Shown in pieces: positions 47,579 through 56,222 of a DNA stretch of 64,000 nucleotides (positions are counted from its first letter, which is position 1; each line of letters opens with the position of its first letter). The position numbers and the translations under genes are program-made. The stretch comes from Streptomyces sp. WM6386 (lineage in GTDB: Bacteria; Actinomycetota; Actinomycetes; Streptomycetales; Streptomycetaceae). The stretch covers positions 62,001-126,000 of the forward strand of contig NZ_JXTE01000001.1 in NCBI RefSeq assembly GCF_000972385.1, given 5' to 3'. Under the pieces are notes generated by a model. The model had not been told where the DNA came from. It saw only the letters and a program-made list of their open reading frames with translations, and searched no databases.

Positions 47579-48247
47579 TCAGGGCGCGCCCGGCGTCACC
47601 AGCCCGGTCTCGTACGCGCAGATCACCGCCTGCACCCGGTCCCTGAGCCCCAACTTGCCGAGCACATTGCTGACATGGGTCTTCACGGTGTGCTCGCTGA
47701 CGAACAGGGACGTCGCGATCTCGGCGTTGGACAGGCCGCGGGCGAGCATCAGCAGGGTCTCCACCTCGCGCGCGGTCAGCACGTCCAGGCGCCGCGAGGA
47801 GACGTCGGCCGCGGCCTCCTCCCGGCGCCGCTTCACGATGTCCGCGACCAGCCGCCGGGTCACCGCGGGCGCGAGCAGCGAGTCGCCGGCCGCGACCACC
47901 CGTACCGCGTGCACCAGGTCGTCGCGGCGCACGTCCTTCAGCAGGAAGCCGCTGGCGCCCGCGTACAGCGCCTCGTACACGTACTCGTCCAGGTCGAACG
48001 TGGTCAGCATGACGACCTTGCACGCGGACTGCGCGCACACCCGCCGGGCCGCCTGGAGGCCGTCCATCACGGGCATGCGGATGTCGAGCAGCAGCACGTC
48101 GGGCGTGTGCCGCTGCACCGCCGCGACCGCCTGTGCCCCGTCGCCGGCCTCGGCGACCACCTCGATGTCCGCCTGCGCCTCCAGGATCATGCTGAAGCCG
48201 CTGCGGACCAGTTCCTGGTCGTCCGCGACGACCACTCGGATGCTCAC
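47579..48247 (-). CDS. NarL/LuxR-type response regulator
   Basis: A 222-residue response regulator. The receiver domain has the phospho-acceptor Asp in VLLLDIRMP and acidic pocket VADDQ, with the switch Thr and Lys in VVMLTTFDLDEYV and GFLLKDVR. The C-terminal HTH reads LTAREVETLLMLARGLSNAEIA to VKTHVSNVLGKLGL. ATG 48247 overlaps the kinase TGA (ATGA), so the pair is coupled. Target genes are unknown. The MMPL gene nearby is a natural candidate (inference). Confidence 0.92.
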   Translation of the reverse strand: MSIRVVVADDQELVRSGFSMILEAQADIEVVAEAGDGAQAVAAVQRHTPDVLLLDIRMPVMDGLQAARRVCAQSACKVVMLTTFDLDEYVYEALYAGASGFLLKDVRRDDLVHAVRVVAAGDSLLAPAVTRRLVADIVKRRREEAAADVSSRRLDVLTAREVETLLMLARGLSNAEIATSLFVSEHTVKTHVSNVLGKLGLRDRVQAVICAYETGLVTPGAP

Positions 48248-49425
48248 CCCGGCGCCGCCTGCCGGTCCCCCACCGGAAGGCGTACGACGACCCGGAACCC
48301 GCCGTCCGGACCCCGCCCGGTGCGCGCGTCACCGCCGCAGGCCGCGGCCCGTTCCCGGATGCCGATCAGCCCGTGGCCACCGCCCGGGGCCGTGGGGCCC
48401 TGCCCGTCGTCCGTCACCGACACCGTCAACGCCTCCTCCGCCCAGTCGAGTTCGACGATCGCGAAGGAAGCGTACGCGTGCTTGACCGTGTTGGTGAGAG
48501 CCTCCTGGATCACGCGGTAGACCGCGATGTCGGTGTCCGGCGGCAGCGGCTTCGGCTCACCCCCGGCCCGCAACTCGACCCGCAGGCCCGTCGATTCACG
48601 GACCTGCCGGACGAGTACGGGCAGTGCCTTGATGCCCGGCTGCGGTGAAGTCCCGTTGCGCTGTTCGTCCTTGAGGACACCGAGGATCCGCCGCAGCTGC
48701 GACATGGCGTCCCGCCCGGCCGCCGCGATCGCCTCGAACGCGGCTTCCGCCCGCGCCGGATCACTGCGCACCACGACCGGCCCGGCCTCGGCCTGCACCA
48801 CCATCAGGCTCACCGCGTGCGCCAGGATGTCGTGCATGTCCCGGGCGATCCGGGCGCGTTCCTGCGCCGTCGCCCGTGCCGTGTCCGCGGCCCGCTCCCG
48901 TTCCAGCCGCCGGGCCCGGTCCTCCAGTTCGGCGGTGTAGGCGCGTTGGACGCGGGCCAGCATCCCGAGGGCGTACGCGCAGGCGACGCTCAGCAGCTGG
49001 AAGGCGTACTCGAAGGGCTCCGCGCCCTCCTTGTGGAGCATGGTGACCGAGACGCCGATCGACCAGCCCACCAGCATGAAGCGCCGCTGCGTGGGCGTGC
49101 CCCGGGCGGCCATGGTGTAGAGGACGACGAGACCGCCGTACATCACGTCCGGCGGCGGGGCGTGGTGGACGGCCTGGGCGGGCGTGGCCACCGACACCGC
49201 GCACGCCGTTACGAAGGGGGCGCGGCTGCGCCACACCAGAGGGAGTGCCGTGGCCGCGCCGAGCAGCCAGCCGAGCCGGGAGAGCGGGTCGTCCCCCTCG
49301 TCGGGGAAGATCCACTGGAGCGAGGCGGCGAACAGCACGAGCGCGGCGAGCGCCGTGTCGACGACATACGGATGCGTCGTACGCAGCCGTGCGGCGACCG
49401 GCGTGAACCAGGACTGGGCGGACAT
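48244..49425 (-). CDS. HisKA_3-type sensor histidine kinase
   Basis: A 393-residue membrane kinase. Four or so helices in the first 150 residues form a membrane sensor without a clear extracellular domain, then a coiled coil (LEDRARRLERERAADTARA) leads to the HisKA_3 box ERARIARDMHDILAHAVSLM, whose His is phosphorylated. The ATPase domain has the N-box (QEALTNTVKHA) and G-box (VTDDGQG, GHGLIGIRERA). It pairs with the coupled NarL-type regulator. The stimulus is likely cell-envelope stress by family resemblance only. Confidence 0.92.
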   Translation of the reverse strand: MSAQSWFTPVAARLRTTHPYVVDTALAALVLFAASLQWIFPDEGDDPLSRLGWLLGAATALPLVWRSRAPFVTACAVSVATPAQAVHHAPPPDVMYGGLVVLYTMAARGTPTQRRFMLVGWSIGVSVTMLHKEGAEPFEYAFQLLSVACAYALGMLARVQRAYTAELEDRARRLERERAADTARATAQERARIARDMHDILAHAVSLMVVQAEAGPVVVRSDPARAEAAFEAIAAAGRDAMSQLRRILGVLKDEQRNGTSPQPGIKALPVLVRQVRESTGLRVELRAGGEPKPLPPDTDIAVYRVIQEALTNTVKHAYASFAIVELDWAEEALTVSVTDDGQGPTAPGGGHGLIGIRERAAACGGDARTGRGPDGGFRVVVRLPVGDRQAAPG

Positions 49426-49534
49426 GAGCGGCTCCTCGGGGCAAGGGCCGTACCAGTATCGCGAGGGGTGTGCTGCCCGGCCTCGCCGGTGAGAGGGATA
49501 TCTCCGGGGCGTGGTGGCGTGGCGGGGCCAGTGC

Positions 49535-50335
49535 TCACCCCGCCGCCGTACCCGCCTCCGGCTGCCACCCCAGCGCCCGCGATATCCCCCGCGCAGCCAA
49601 CCGCACCGCCGGCACCAGTACCGGTACCTGTGCGTCGGCCTGCGGCACCACGATCGACACGGCGGCCGCCACCGCCGTGCCCGTTCCGCGTACGGGGGCG
49701 GCCACCGACAGGGCGTCGTCGGTGACCTGGCGGTCGCTCACCGCCACCCCCGTGCGCCGTACGTCGGCCAGGACCCGGCGCAACCGGGCCGGGTCGGTGA
49801 TGGTGTACGGGGTGAAGGAGGTCAACGGGCCCGCGCAGTACCGCTCCTGGAACTCCGGGCTCTCGTGCGCGAGCAGGGCGAGGCCGACGCCGGTGGCGTG
49901 CAGCGGCCAGCGGGCGCCGACCCGGATGTGGACGCCGACCGACGAACGGCCCGACAGCCACTCGATGTAGACGACCTCGCCGCCGTCCCGTACGGCCAAC
50001 TGCACGTTCTCGTGGGTGGCTTCGTACAGGTCCTCCAGGTACGGCAGCGCGATCTGGCGCAGCGCGAGCCCGCGCGGGGCGAGCGCCGCGATCTCCCACA
50101 GTCGCAGTCCCACGTGGTACACGCCGGACTGGTCCCGCTCCAGGGCGCCCCACTCGGTGAGGGCGCCCACGAGCCGGTGTGCGGTGGTCAGGGTCAGCCC
50201 GGCCCGCCGGCTGATGTCCGTCAGGCTCAGTGCCGGATGCTCGTGGTCGAACGCGGCGAGCACGGACAGTAGTCGTTCGGGCGCGGTGGGGGCGCCCCCG
50301 CTCGGGCGAAGCCGAGAGTGGGGGAGGACGGTCAT
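49535..50335 (-). CDS. IclR-family regulator
   Basis: A 266-residue regulator. The winged HTH spans LLSVLAAFDHEHPALSLTDISRRAGLTLTTAHRLVGAL, and the IclR effector domain follows (VHIRVGARWPLHATGVGLALLA, DPARLRRVLADVRRTGVAVSDRQV). ATG 50335 overlaps the preceding hydrolase TGA, so both come from one transcript, and the regulator may control the hydrolase operon it belongs to. The effector is unknown. Confidence 0.85.
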   Translation of the reverse strand: MTVLPHSRLRPSGGAPTAPERLLSVLAAFDHEHPALSLTDISRRAGLTLTTAHRLVGALTEWGALERDQSGVYHVGLRLWEIAALAPRGLALRQIALPYLEDLYEATHENVQLAVRDGGEVVYIEWLSGRSSVGVHIRVGARWPLHATGVGLALLAHESPEFQERYCAGPLTSFTPYTITDPARLRRVLADVRRTGVAVSDRQVTDDALSVAAPVRGTGTAVAAAVSIVVPQADAQVPVLVPAVRLAARGISRALGWQPEAGTAAG

Positions 50336-51705
50336 GGCCGGGTGTCTCCCGGGTGGGCGAGGTCGTACGGGCGGGGGTAGGCGGTGGGGCGGTAGCTCAC
50401 GTATCGGGGTGTCGTCGCCGAATCCTCTTGTGACGCACGGGCGTTGAGGGCCTGCGGCGAGGCGTCCCAGCGGCCGGTGTCCAGGCGGTGTTCCAGGGTG
50501 CGCAGGGCGCCGGTCATTTCACCCGTGGTGAAGGCGCAGTGGCCGGGCCCGTCGACGTAGGCCTGGCTGAGCAGCCTGCCGGAGTGCCCCGCCGTGGCGG
50601 CCCGTCGGTAGGCGCTCTCGGCCTGGACGGGGATCAGCGCGTCGCCGGTCGTGTGGATGTCGAGCTGGGGGTCGGTGAGCCGGCCCGAGAGCGTGCTGGT
50701 CTGCCGCATCCACCGTACGGCCTTGGCGTCGGCGGATATCCGGGGTGCGCGGTCGAGGGTCTTGAGGTCGGTGCGCAGGGCGAGTCCCGCCTCCTTGTAG
50801 AGCTCCGTCACCTCTTTGAACAGCGGGGACCGGGCGAGCATCGCCGTGTAGTCGACGCCCGTGTTCCAGGACATGTTGCCGCCTGCCCGGCTCTCGGCCT
50901 CCTGCCGCCAGCTGAAGGCGGGGCGACCCAGGAGGCCGGAGACCGCCGCGTACTGGTTGGCCTGCTGGGCGTTCCAGTCGGTGGGGGCGGGCTCGGTCTG
51001 GGAGGCGTCGTTGTGGCCGGGGATGTTGTGCAGGGCGGCGGCCAGTGCGATACGGGCCCGGCCCTCGGGCGTCCGCTGGGCGTCGGTGACCTTCGCGGCG
51101 AGCGCGTTCGCGGCACCGACGGCCGCCGACTGGTCGGTGAAACCGGTGAGCTGGATGCCGGCGCCCGGCGCGAGCAGCGTCCTGAGCGCGAACACCGGGT
51201 CCAGGGTGCTGTTCCAGTTCGCGACACCGCCCTGCACAAGCCCGCACATCGACAGCGAGCCGTCGAACCGGTCGGCGTACCGCTCGGCGAGGGTCGTCGT
51301 GACGAAACCGCCGTACGACGTGCCCCAGGCGATGGTCTCCCGGGCCTTGCCGAACTTCTCACCGAACAGGTCCAGCGTGGCCAGTTGGTCCGGCACGGCG
51401 TCCGTGATCGCCCAGCCGTTCGTCGCGTACGAGGAGCCGATGAGCGCGTACCCCTCGTCGAGGAGCTTGGTGAGGGTGGCCGAACTGGGCGCGTTCTGCG
51501 CGGAGACGGGGGCCGCGGTGGGGCGGTAGCCGTGGCTGTAGAGCAGCACGGTGCCGTTCCAGTCGGCGGGGACGTCCATCAAGTACTTGGCGCCCGAGGG
51601 GAGTTGCCCTTCGAGGTGGGTGTCCGTGGCGGCGGCCTGGGCGGGGACGGCGACGGCTGTGCACAGGGTCGCGGTCAGTACGGCGAGAGCGGTGGGGGTT
51701 CTCAA
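50332..51705 (-). CDS. Secreted alpha/beta hydrolase
   Basis: A 457-residue exported hydrolase. A Sec signal peptide (MRTPTALAVLTATLCTAVAVPAQA, cut after AQA in this reading) precedes an alpha/beta fold with the nucleophile elbow GTSYGG, an oxyanion region YSHGYRP and the acid/His pair in HTTGDALIP and DGPGHCAF. The last 60 residues are low in structure. It resembles putative secreted esterases/peptidases of Streptomyces. GTG/ATG start 51705 has GGAAGGGA upstream. It is first in a two-gene operon with IclR. Confidence 0.82.
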   Translation of the reverse strand: MRTPTALAVLTATLCTAVAVPAQAAATDTHLEGQLPSGAKYLMDVPADWNGTVLLYSHGYRPTAAPVSAQNAPSSATLTKLLDEGYALIGSSYATNGWAITDAVPDQLATLDLFGEKFGKARETIAWGTSYGGFVTTTLAERYADRFDGSLSMCGLVQGGVANWNSTLDPVFALRTLLAPGAGIQLTGFTDQSAAVGAANALAAKVTDAQRTPEGRARIALAAALHNIPGHNDASQTEPAPTDWNAQQANQYAAVSGLLGRPAFSWRQEAESRAGGNMSWNTGVDYTAMLARSPLFKEVTELYKEAGLALRTDLKTLDRAPRISADAKAVRWMRQTSTLSGRLTDPQLDIHTTGDALIPVQAESAYRRAATAGHSGRLLSQAYVDGPGHCAFTTGEMTGALRTLEHRLDTGRWDASPQALNARASQEDSATTPRYVSYRPTAYPRPYDLAHPGDTRP

Positions 51706-51794
51706 CGCGGGGTCCCTTCCGATGCGGGGCGGGAGTGCGGGACGCGAGTGAAGTTAGGTAACGCTTTGCGCTGCCGTCAATAAGGTGCACAACA

Positions 51795-52274
51795 TCAGCT
51801 GAGTCCGTCCTCCGCGATCCGCAACAGCAGCCCGTGCAGGGCCTCCCGCTCGGTGGCGTCCAGCGGGCCCAGGAGCTCGTTCGTCACCCGCAGGCCCGCC
51901 TCGTCGGTGTCCCGCAGGAACGCGCGGCCGTCCTCGGTCAGGACGACGATCCGGCTGCGGCGGTCGTCGGGGGAGGGGCGCCGCTCGGCGAAGCCCAGCT
52001 TCTCCAGGTCGTCGACCAGACCGACGATCGCGCTCGGGTCGTAGCCGAGCCGATGGCTCAGTTCGCGCTGCAGCGCGCCGTCGGAACCGGCGAGGAAGCG
52101 CAGCACGGCGTAGTGGCGCAGCCGCAGCCCCGACTCCTGGAGGAACGTGTTGAACAGCTGCCCCGAGCGCAGCCCCAGGCGATACAGCAGATAGCCCGTG
52201 TCGGCGTGCAGCCCGCGCATCCACGGCTCGTCCGCGTCGATCAGGTTCGGGTCCGTGAGGTGCTGGCGTGTGAT
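51795..52274 (-). CDS. MarR-family regulator
   Basis: About 160 residues. The winged HTH runs LRHYAVLRFLAGSDGALQRELSHRLGYDPSAIVGLVDDLEKLGFAERRPSPDDRRSRIVVLTEDG in sections. The start is uncertain. The only in-frame codon with a good ribosome binding site (AGGGAG, 7 nt) is ATC 52274, a rare initiator. TTG 52355 would lie inside the divergent operator, GTG 52322 has no binding site, and ATG 52220 would cut the N-terminus. It is divergent from the SDR operon and most likely represses it through the repeats at 52334-52361. Confidence 0.8.
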   Translation of the reverse strand: MTRQHLTDPNLIDADEPWMRGLHADTGYLLYRLGLRSGQLFNTFLQESGLRLRHYAVLRFLAGSDGALQRELSHRLGYDPSAIVGLVDDLEKLGFAERRPSPDDRRSRIVVLTEDGRAFLRDTDEAGLRVTNELLGPLDATEREALHGLLLRIAEDGLS

Positions 52275-52333
52275 GGCGGGCTCCCTGGGTCGGTCTCTTG
52301 TGCGGATTCCAGCATGACGCACCCGTAGGTCAT

Positions 52334-52371
52334 CAACAACTATTGACGTCAACAATTATTGCTCTTAGCTT
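52334..52371 (+). promoter_or_regulatory. SDR operon promoter overlapped by MarR-type operator
   Basis: TTGACG (52343-52348), a 17-bp spacer and TAGCTT (52366-52371) form a good -35/-10 pair. It overlaps direct repeats CAACAACTATTG (52334-52345) and CAACAATTATTG (52350-52361), period 16, arranged as an imperfect dyad around TTGACGTCAA. A MarR protein bound here would block the promoter. Confidence 0.75.
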
Positions 52372-52440
52372 CGATCTCGGCAGCGGAGCCGCACGGCGGC
52401 CTCCGCACCACCCGCATCAGCTCGTGAAGGGACCTCCCCC

Positions 52441-53358
52441 GTGCCCAGCATCGATCTCTCCGGCAAGGTCGCCGTCGTCACCGGCAGCGGCCGGGGCCTC
52501 GGCCTCGCCTATGCGCACGCCCTCGCCGCCCACGGGGCGTCCGTGGTCGTCAACGACGTCGACGAGGCGGTTGCCGAGGCGGCCGTGAAGTCCATCACCG
52601 AGGCCGGCGGCAGCGCCGTCGCCGAGGTCGTCCCCGTCGGCACCACCGAGGCCGCCGAGCGGCTCGTGAACAGGGCCGTCGAGGAGTTCGGACGGATCGA
52701 CATCCTGGTCACCAACGCGGGCATCCTGCGCGACAAGGTGCTCTGGAAGATGACCGACGACGACTTCGACGCGGTGATCACCACTCACCTCAAGGGCACC
52801 TTCACCTGCGCCCGCGCCGCCGCCGTCCGGATGCGCGAGCAGGGCGAGGGCGGCTCCCTGATCCTGGTCGGCTCCCCGGCCGGGCAGCGCGGCAACTTCG
52901 GGCAGACGAACTACGCCGCCGCCAAGGCCGGCATCGCCGCCTTCGCCCGCACCTGGTCCATGGAGCTGGGCCGCGCCGGCATCACCGTCAACGCGATCGT
53001 CCCCGTCGCCGCGACCGCGATGACCGAGACCATCCCCGCCTTCGCCCCGTACATCGAGGCCATGAAGCAGGGCGAGCCGCTCCCGGACTTCCTCCGCAAG
53101 GGCGAGGGCTTCGGCACCCCCGAGGACTGCGCGGCCCTCGTCCCCTTCCTCGCCTCCGAGGCCGCCCGCGCCATCACCGGCCAGGCCATCGGCATCGGTG
53201 GCGACAAGGTGGCACTCTGGTCGCATCCGCAGGAGATCAAGGCGGCCTACGCCGACGGCGGCTGGACCCCCGACACGCTCGCCGACGCCTTCCCGACGTC
53301 GGTGGGCGCCGAGCTCCAGTCCGTCGGTATCCCGGCACCCAAGTTCCCGGAGGCGTGA
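52441..53358 (+). CDS. SDR, probable 3-hydroxyacyl-CoA dehydrogenase
   Basis: A 305-residue short-chain dehydrogenase. The cofactor motif is TGSGRGLGLAYAHALA, the catalytic Ser is in LVGSPAGQRG, and Tyr and Lys in NYAAAKAG, with Asp after beta-2 (VNDVD) favouring NAD. Length and the C-terminal tail resemble the dehydrogenase part of multifunctional beta-oxidation protein (17beta-HSD4 type). GTG 52441 is close to AAGGGA. It is the first gene of a five-gene CoA-thioester degradation set and would oxidise the 3-hydroxyacyl-CoA made by the MaoC protein. Confidence 0.85.
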   Translation: MPSIDLSGKVAVVTGSGRGLGLAYAHALAAHGASVVVNDVDEAVAEAAVKSITEAGGSAVAEVVPVGTTEAAERLVNRAVEEFGRIDILVTNAGILRDKVLWKMTDDDFDAVITTHLKGTFTCARAAAVRMREQGEGGSLILVGSPAGQRGNFGQTNYAAAKAGIAAFARTWSMELGRAGITVNAIVPVAATAMTETIPAFAPYIEAMKQGEPLPDFLRKGEGFGTPEDCAALVPFLASEAARAITGQAIGIGGDKVALWSHPQEIKAAYADGGWTPDTLADAFPTSVGAELQSVGIPAPKFPEA

Positions 53359-53360
53359 CC

Positions 53361-54245
53361 ATGGCGACCCTCAACGTCGAGGAACTCGTCGCGATCGACG
53401 TCCACACCCACGCGGAGGTCTCCTCCAAGGGCCACTCCTCCCTGGACGACGACCTCCACGACGCCTCCTCCGCCTACTTCAAGGTCGAGGGCAAGCGGAA
53501 GCCGACCCTTCAGGAGACGGCCGCCTACTATCGCGAGCGGAAGATGGCCGCCGTGATCTTCACGGTGGACGCCGAGTCCGCGACCGGCACCGCGCCCGTC
53601 CCGAACGAGGAGGTCGCCGAAGCGGCGGCCGCCAACTCCGACGTCCTGATCCCCTTCGCCTCCATCGACCCCTTCCGCGGCAAGGCGGGCGTCAAGCAGG
53701 CCCGCCGCCTGGTCGAGGAGTACGGGGTGAAGGGCTTCAAGTTCCACCCCAGCATCCAGGGCTTCTTCCCCAACGACCGCTCGGTGGCGTACGACCTCTA
53801 CGAGGTCATCGAGGAGACGGGCACCATCGCCCTCTTCCACACCGGGCAGACGGGCATCGGCGCCGGGGTCCCGGGCGGCGGCGGGATCAGGCTCAAGTAC
53901 TCCAACCCCCTCCACGTCGACGACGTGGCGGCCGACTTCCCGCACCTGAAGATCATCCTGGCGCACCCGTCCTTCCCCTGGCAGGACGAGGCCCTGGCCG
54001 TCGCCACCCACAAGCCGGGCGTCCACATCGACCTGTCCGGCTGGTCGCCGAAGTACTTCCCTCCGCAGCTGGTGCAGTACGCGAACACCCTGCTCAAGGA
54101 CAAGGTCCTCTTCGGCTCCGACTTCCCCGTCCTCACCCCCGACCGCTGGCTCGCGGACTTCGAGAAGCTGTCGATCAAGGACGAGGTCAAGCCGAAGATC
54201 CTCAAGGAGAACGCCGCCCGTCTGCTCGGGCTGACGAAGCCGTAA
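53361..54245 (+). CDS. Amidohydrolase_2 (ACMSD-like) metallohydrolase
   Basis: A 294-residue TIM-barrel metallohydrolase/decarboxylase. Metal and catalytic residues are the H-x-H of DVHTHAE near the start, His in FKFHPSIQGF, His in LFHTGQTG, His in ILAHPSFPW and Asp in FGSDFPVLTPDRW. ATG 53361 has GGAGG 7 nt upstream. GTG 53355 overlaps the SDR stop but is too close to the same site. The family includes 2-amino-3-carboxymuconate decarboxylase and resorcylate decarboxylase. In this operon a ring- or beta-keto-acid-cleaving step is plausible (inference). Confidence 0.85.
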   Translation: MATLNVEELVAIDVHTHAEVSSKGHSSLDDDLHDASSAYFKVEGKRKPTLQETAAYYRERKMAAVIFTVDAESATGTAPVPNEEVAEAAAANSDVLIPFASIDPFRGKAGVKQARRLVEEYGVKGFKFHPSIQGFFPNDRSVAYDLYEVIEETGTIALFHTGQTGIGAGVPGGGGIRLKYSNPLHVDDVAADFPHLKIILAHPSFPWQDEALAVATHKPGVHIDLSGWSPKYFPPQLVQYANTLLKDKVLFGSDFPVLTPDRWLADFEKLSIKDEVKPKILKENAARLLGLTKP

Positions 54246-54255
54246 GGGGCCCCGC

Positions 54256-55770
54256 ATGCGCAACGAGGGACTGGGGTCATGGCCCGCACGCCGGGCCCGC
54301 AAGACCCCGCACCGCACGGCTCTGGTCCACGGCGAACAGTCGACCGACTACCGCACACTGCATACACGAACCACGCGCCTGGCCCACGCCCTGCGCGCCA
54401 GGGGCGTCCGCCGCGGCGACCGCATCGCCTACCTCGGCCCGAACCACCCCTCCTACCTGGAGACCCTGTTCGCGGCAGGCACCCTCGGCGCGGTCTTCGT
54501 CCCGCTCAACACCCGACTGGCGGGCCCCGAGATCGCCTACCAGCTCGCCGACTCCGGGGCCAAGGCCCTCGTCTACGGGCCGTCGCACGCCGGGCTGGTC
54601 GCCGGGCTCCCGGGCAGCACCGACGTGCGCATGTACGTCGAGGTCGGCGCCGAGTACGAGGAGGCGCTGGCGTCGGCCTCCGAGGAGGCCATCGACCAGC
54701 CGGTCACCCCGGACGACACCTGCATCATCATGTACACCTCGGGGACGACCGGACGCCCCAAGGGCGCCATGCTCACCCACGCGAACCTGACCTGGAACGC
54801 GATCAACGTCCTCGTCGACACCGACCTGATCGCCGACGAACGCGCCCTGGTCTCCGCCCCGTTGTTCCACACGGCCGGGCTGAACATGCTGACGCTGCCG
54901 GTCCTGCTCAAGGGCGGCACCTGTGTCCTGGTCGAGGCCTTCGACCCGGCGGCCACCCTCGACCTGATCGAACGGCACCGGATCACCTTCATGTTCGGGG
55001 TGCCGACGATGTTCGAGCAGGTGGCCCGGCATCCGCGCTGGGCCGACGCCGACCTCTCCTCCCTGCGGATCCTGACCTGCGGCGGCTCCCCGGTGTCCAC
55101 ACCGCTGATCGCCGCCTACCAGGAGCGAGGTCTCACCTTCCTTCAGGGCTACGGCATGACGGAGGCGAGCCCCGGCACGCTGTTCCTGGACGCGGAGCAC
55201 GCGCTCAGCAAGGCGGGCTCGGCGGGCGTACCGCACTTCTTCAGCGACGTACGGGTGGTCAGGCCCGACCTCACCCCCGCCGACGTCGGCGAGACCGGCG
55301 AGGTCCACGTCCGCGGACCCCATGTCATGCCCGGCTACTGGGGGCTGCCCGAGGAGAGCGCAGCCTCCTTCGCGGACGGCTGGTTCCGCAGCGGGGACGC
55401 CGCCCGGGTCGACGAAGACGGCTACGTGCATATCGTCGACCGCATCAAGGACATGATCATCTCCGGTGGTGAGAACGTCTATCCCGCCGAGATCGAGGAC
55501 CTGCTCCTCTCCCACCCCGACATCGTCGAGTGCGCGGTCATCGGAGTGCCGGACGACAAGTGGGGCGAGGTACCGCGCGCGGTCGTCGTGCCCCGTGAGG
55601 GTGCCTCGCTCGACGCCGACGAGGTGCTGGCCGCCCTGTCGGGCCGCCTCGCCAAGTACAAGATCCCGAAGTCGGTGGTCATCGCGGACGAACTGCCGCG
55701 CACCGCCTCCGGAAAGCTCCTCAAGTCCCGTGTCCGTACCCGGTACGGCAACAGTGAAGGAACCTCATGA
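54256..55770 (+). CDS. Acyl/aryl-CoA ligase (AMP-forming)
   Basis: A 504-residue ANL-family adenylating enzyme. The P-loop A3 motif is IIMYTSGTTGRPKGAM, A5 GYGMTEASPG, A7 GWFRSGD, A8 VDRIKDMIISGGENVYPAEIE, and the C-terminal catalytic Lys is in LPRTASGKLLKS. It activates a carboxylic acid with ATP and CoA, starting the degradation chain. It is 10 bp after the amidohydrolase and overlaps MaoC by ATGA. The acid is unknown. Confidence 0.9.
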   Translation: MRNEGLGSWPARRARKTPHRTALVHGEQSTDYRTLHTRTTRLAHALRARGVRRGDRIAYLGPNHPSYLETLFAAGTLGAVFVPLNTRLAGPEIAYQLADSGAKALVYGPSHAGLVAGLPGSTDVRMYVEVGAEYEEALASASEEAIDQPVTPDDTCIIMYTSGTTGRPKGAMLTHANLTWNAINVLVDTDLIADERALVSAPLFHTAGLNMLTLPVLLKGGTCVLVEAFDPAATLDLIERHRITFMFGVPTMFEQVARHPRWADADLSSLRILTCGGSPVSTPLIAAYQERGLTFLQGYGMTEASPGTLFLDAEHALSKAGSAGVPHFFSDVRVVRPDLTPADVGETGEVHVRGPHVMPGYWGLPEESAASFADGWFRSGDAARVDEDGYVHIVDRIKDMIISGGENVYPAEIEDLLLSHPDIVECAVIGVPDDKWGEVPRAVVVPREGASLDADEVLAALSGRLAKYKIPKSVVIADELPRTASGKLLKSRVRTRYGNSEGTS

Positions 55771-56222
55771 GCATCACCGTGAACGGCATCGACGAACTCA
55801 AGAAGCTGGCGGGCAGCGACCTCGGAACCAGCGAGTGGATCGAGGTCACCCAGGAGCGCATCAACACGTTCGCCGACGCCACGGGCGACCACCAGTGGAT
55901 TCACGTCGACCCCGAGAAGGCCGCCGAGGGGCCGTTCGGCGCCCCCATCGCGCACGGCTATCTGACCCTCTCCCTCTTCATCCCGCTCTTCACCGAGCTG
56001 CTGGACGTCCAAGGCGTCACGACGAAGGTCAACTACGGCCTGAACAAGGTCCGTTTCCCCTCGCCGGTGAAGGTCGGCTCGCGCATCCGTCTGGTCGGCA
56101 GGCTGGCCGAGGTCGAGGACGTGGCGGGCGGGGTGCAGATCACCGTCGACGGCACGATCGAGATCGAGGGCGGGGCCAAGCCGGCGGCCGTGCTGCAGAG
56201 CCTGTCCCGCTTCTACGCCTGA
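55767..56222 (+). CDS. MaoC-family enoyl-CoA hydratase
   Basis: A 151-residue hotdog-fold (R)-hydratase. The hydratase motif DATGDHQWIHVDPEKAA gives the catalytic Asp and His, and GPFGAPIAHGYLTLSL the second conserved strand. It would hydrate the enoyl-CoA for the SDR. ATG 55767 overlaps the ligase stop (ATGA). Its 3' end overlaps the convergent PaaX gene by 10 bp. Confidence 0.92.
   Translation: MSITVNGIDELKKLAGSDLGTSEWIEVTQERINTFADATGDHQWIHVDPEKAAEGPFGAPIAHGYLTLSLFIPLFTELLDVQGVTTKVNYGLNKVRFPSPVKVGSRIRLVGRLAEVEDVAGGVQITVDGTIEIEGGAKPAAVLQSLSRFYA

Noticed and set aside
47571..47582. CTAGGGCCCT at the VOC stop, resembling the ends of the inverted-repeat element
   Set aside because: Only ten bases match, GGGCCC is frequent at this GC content, and no partner arm was found.
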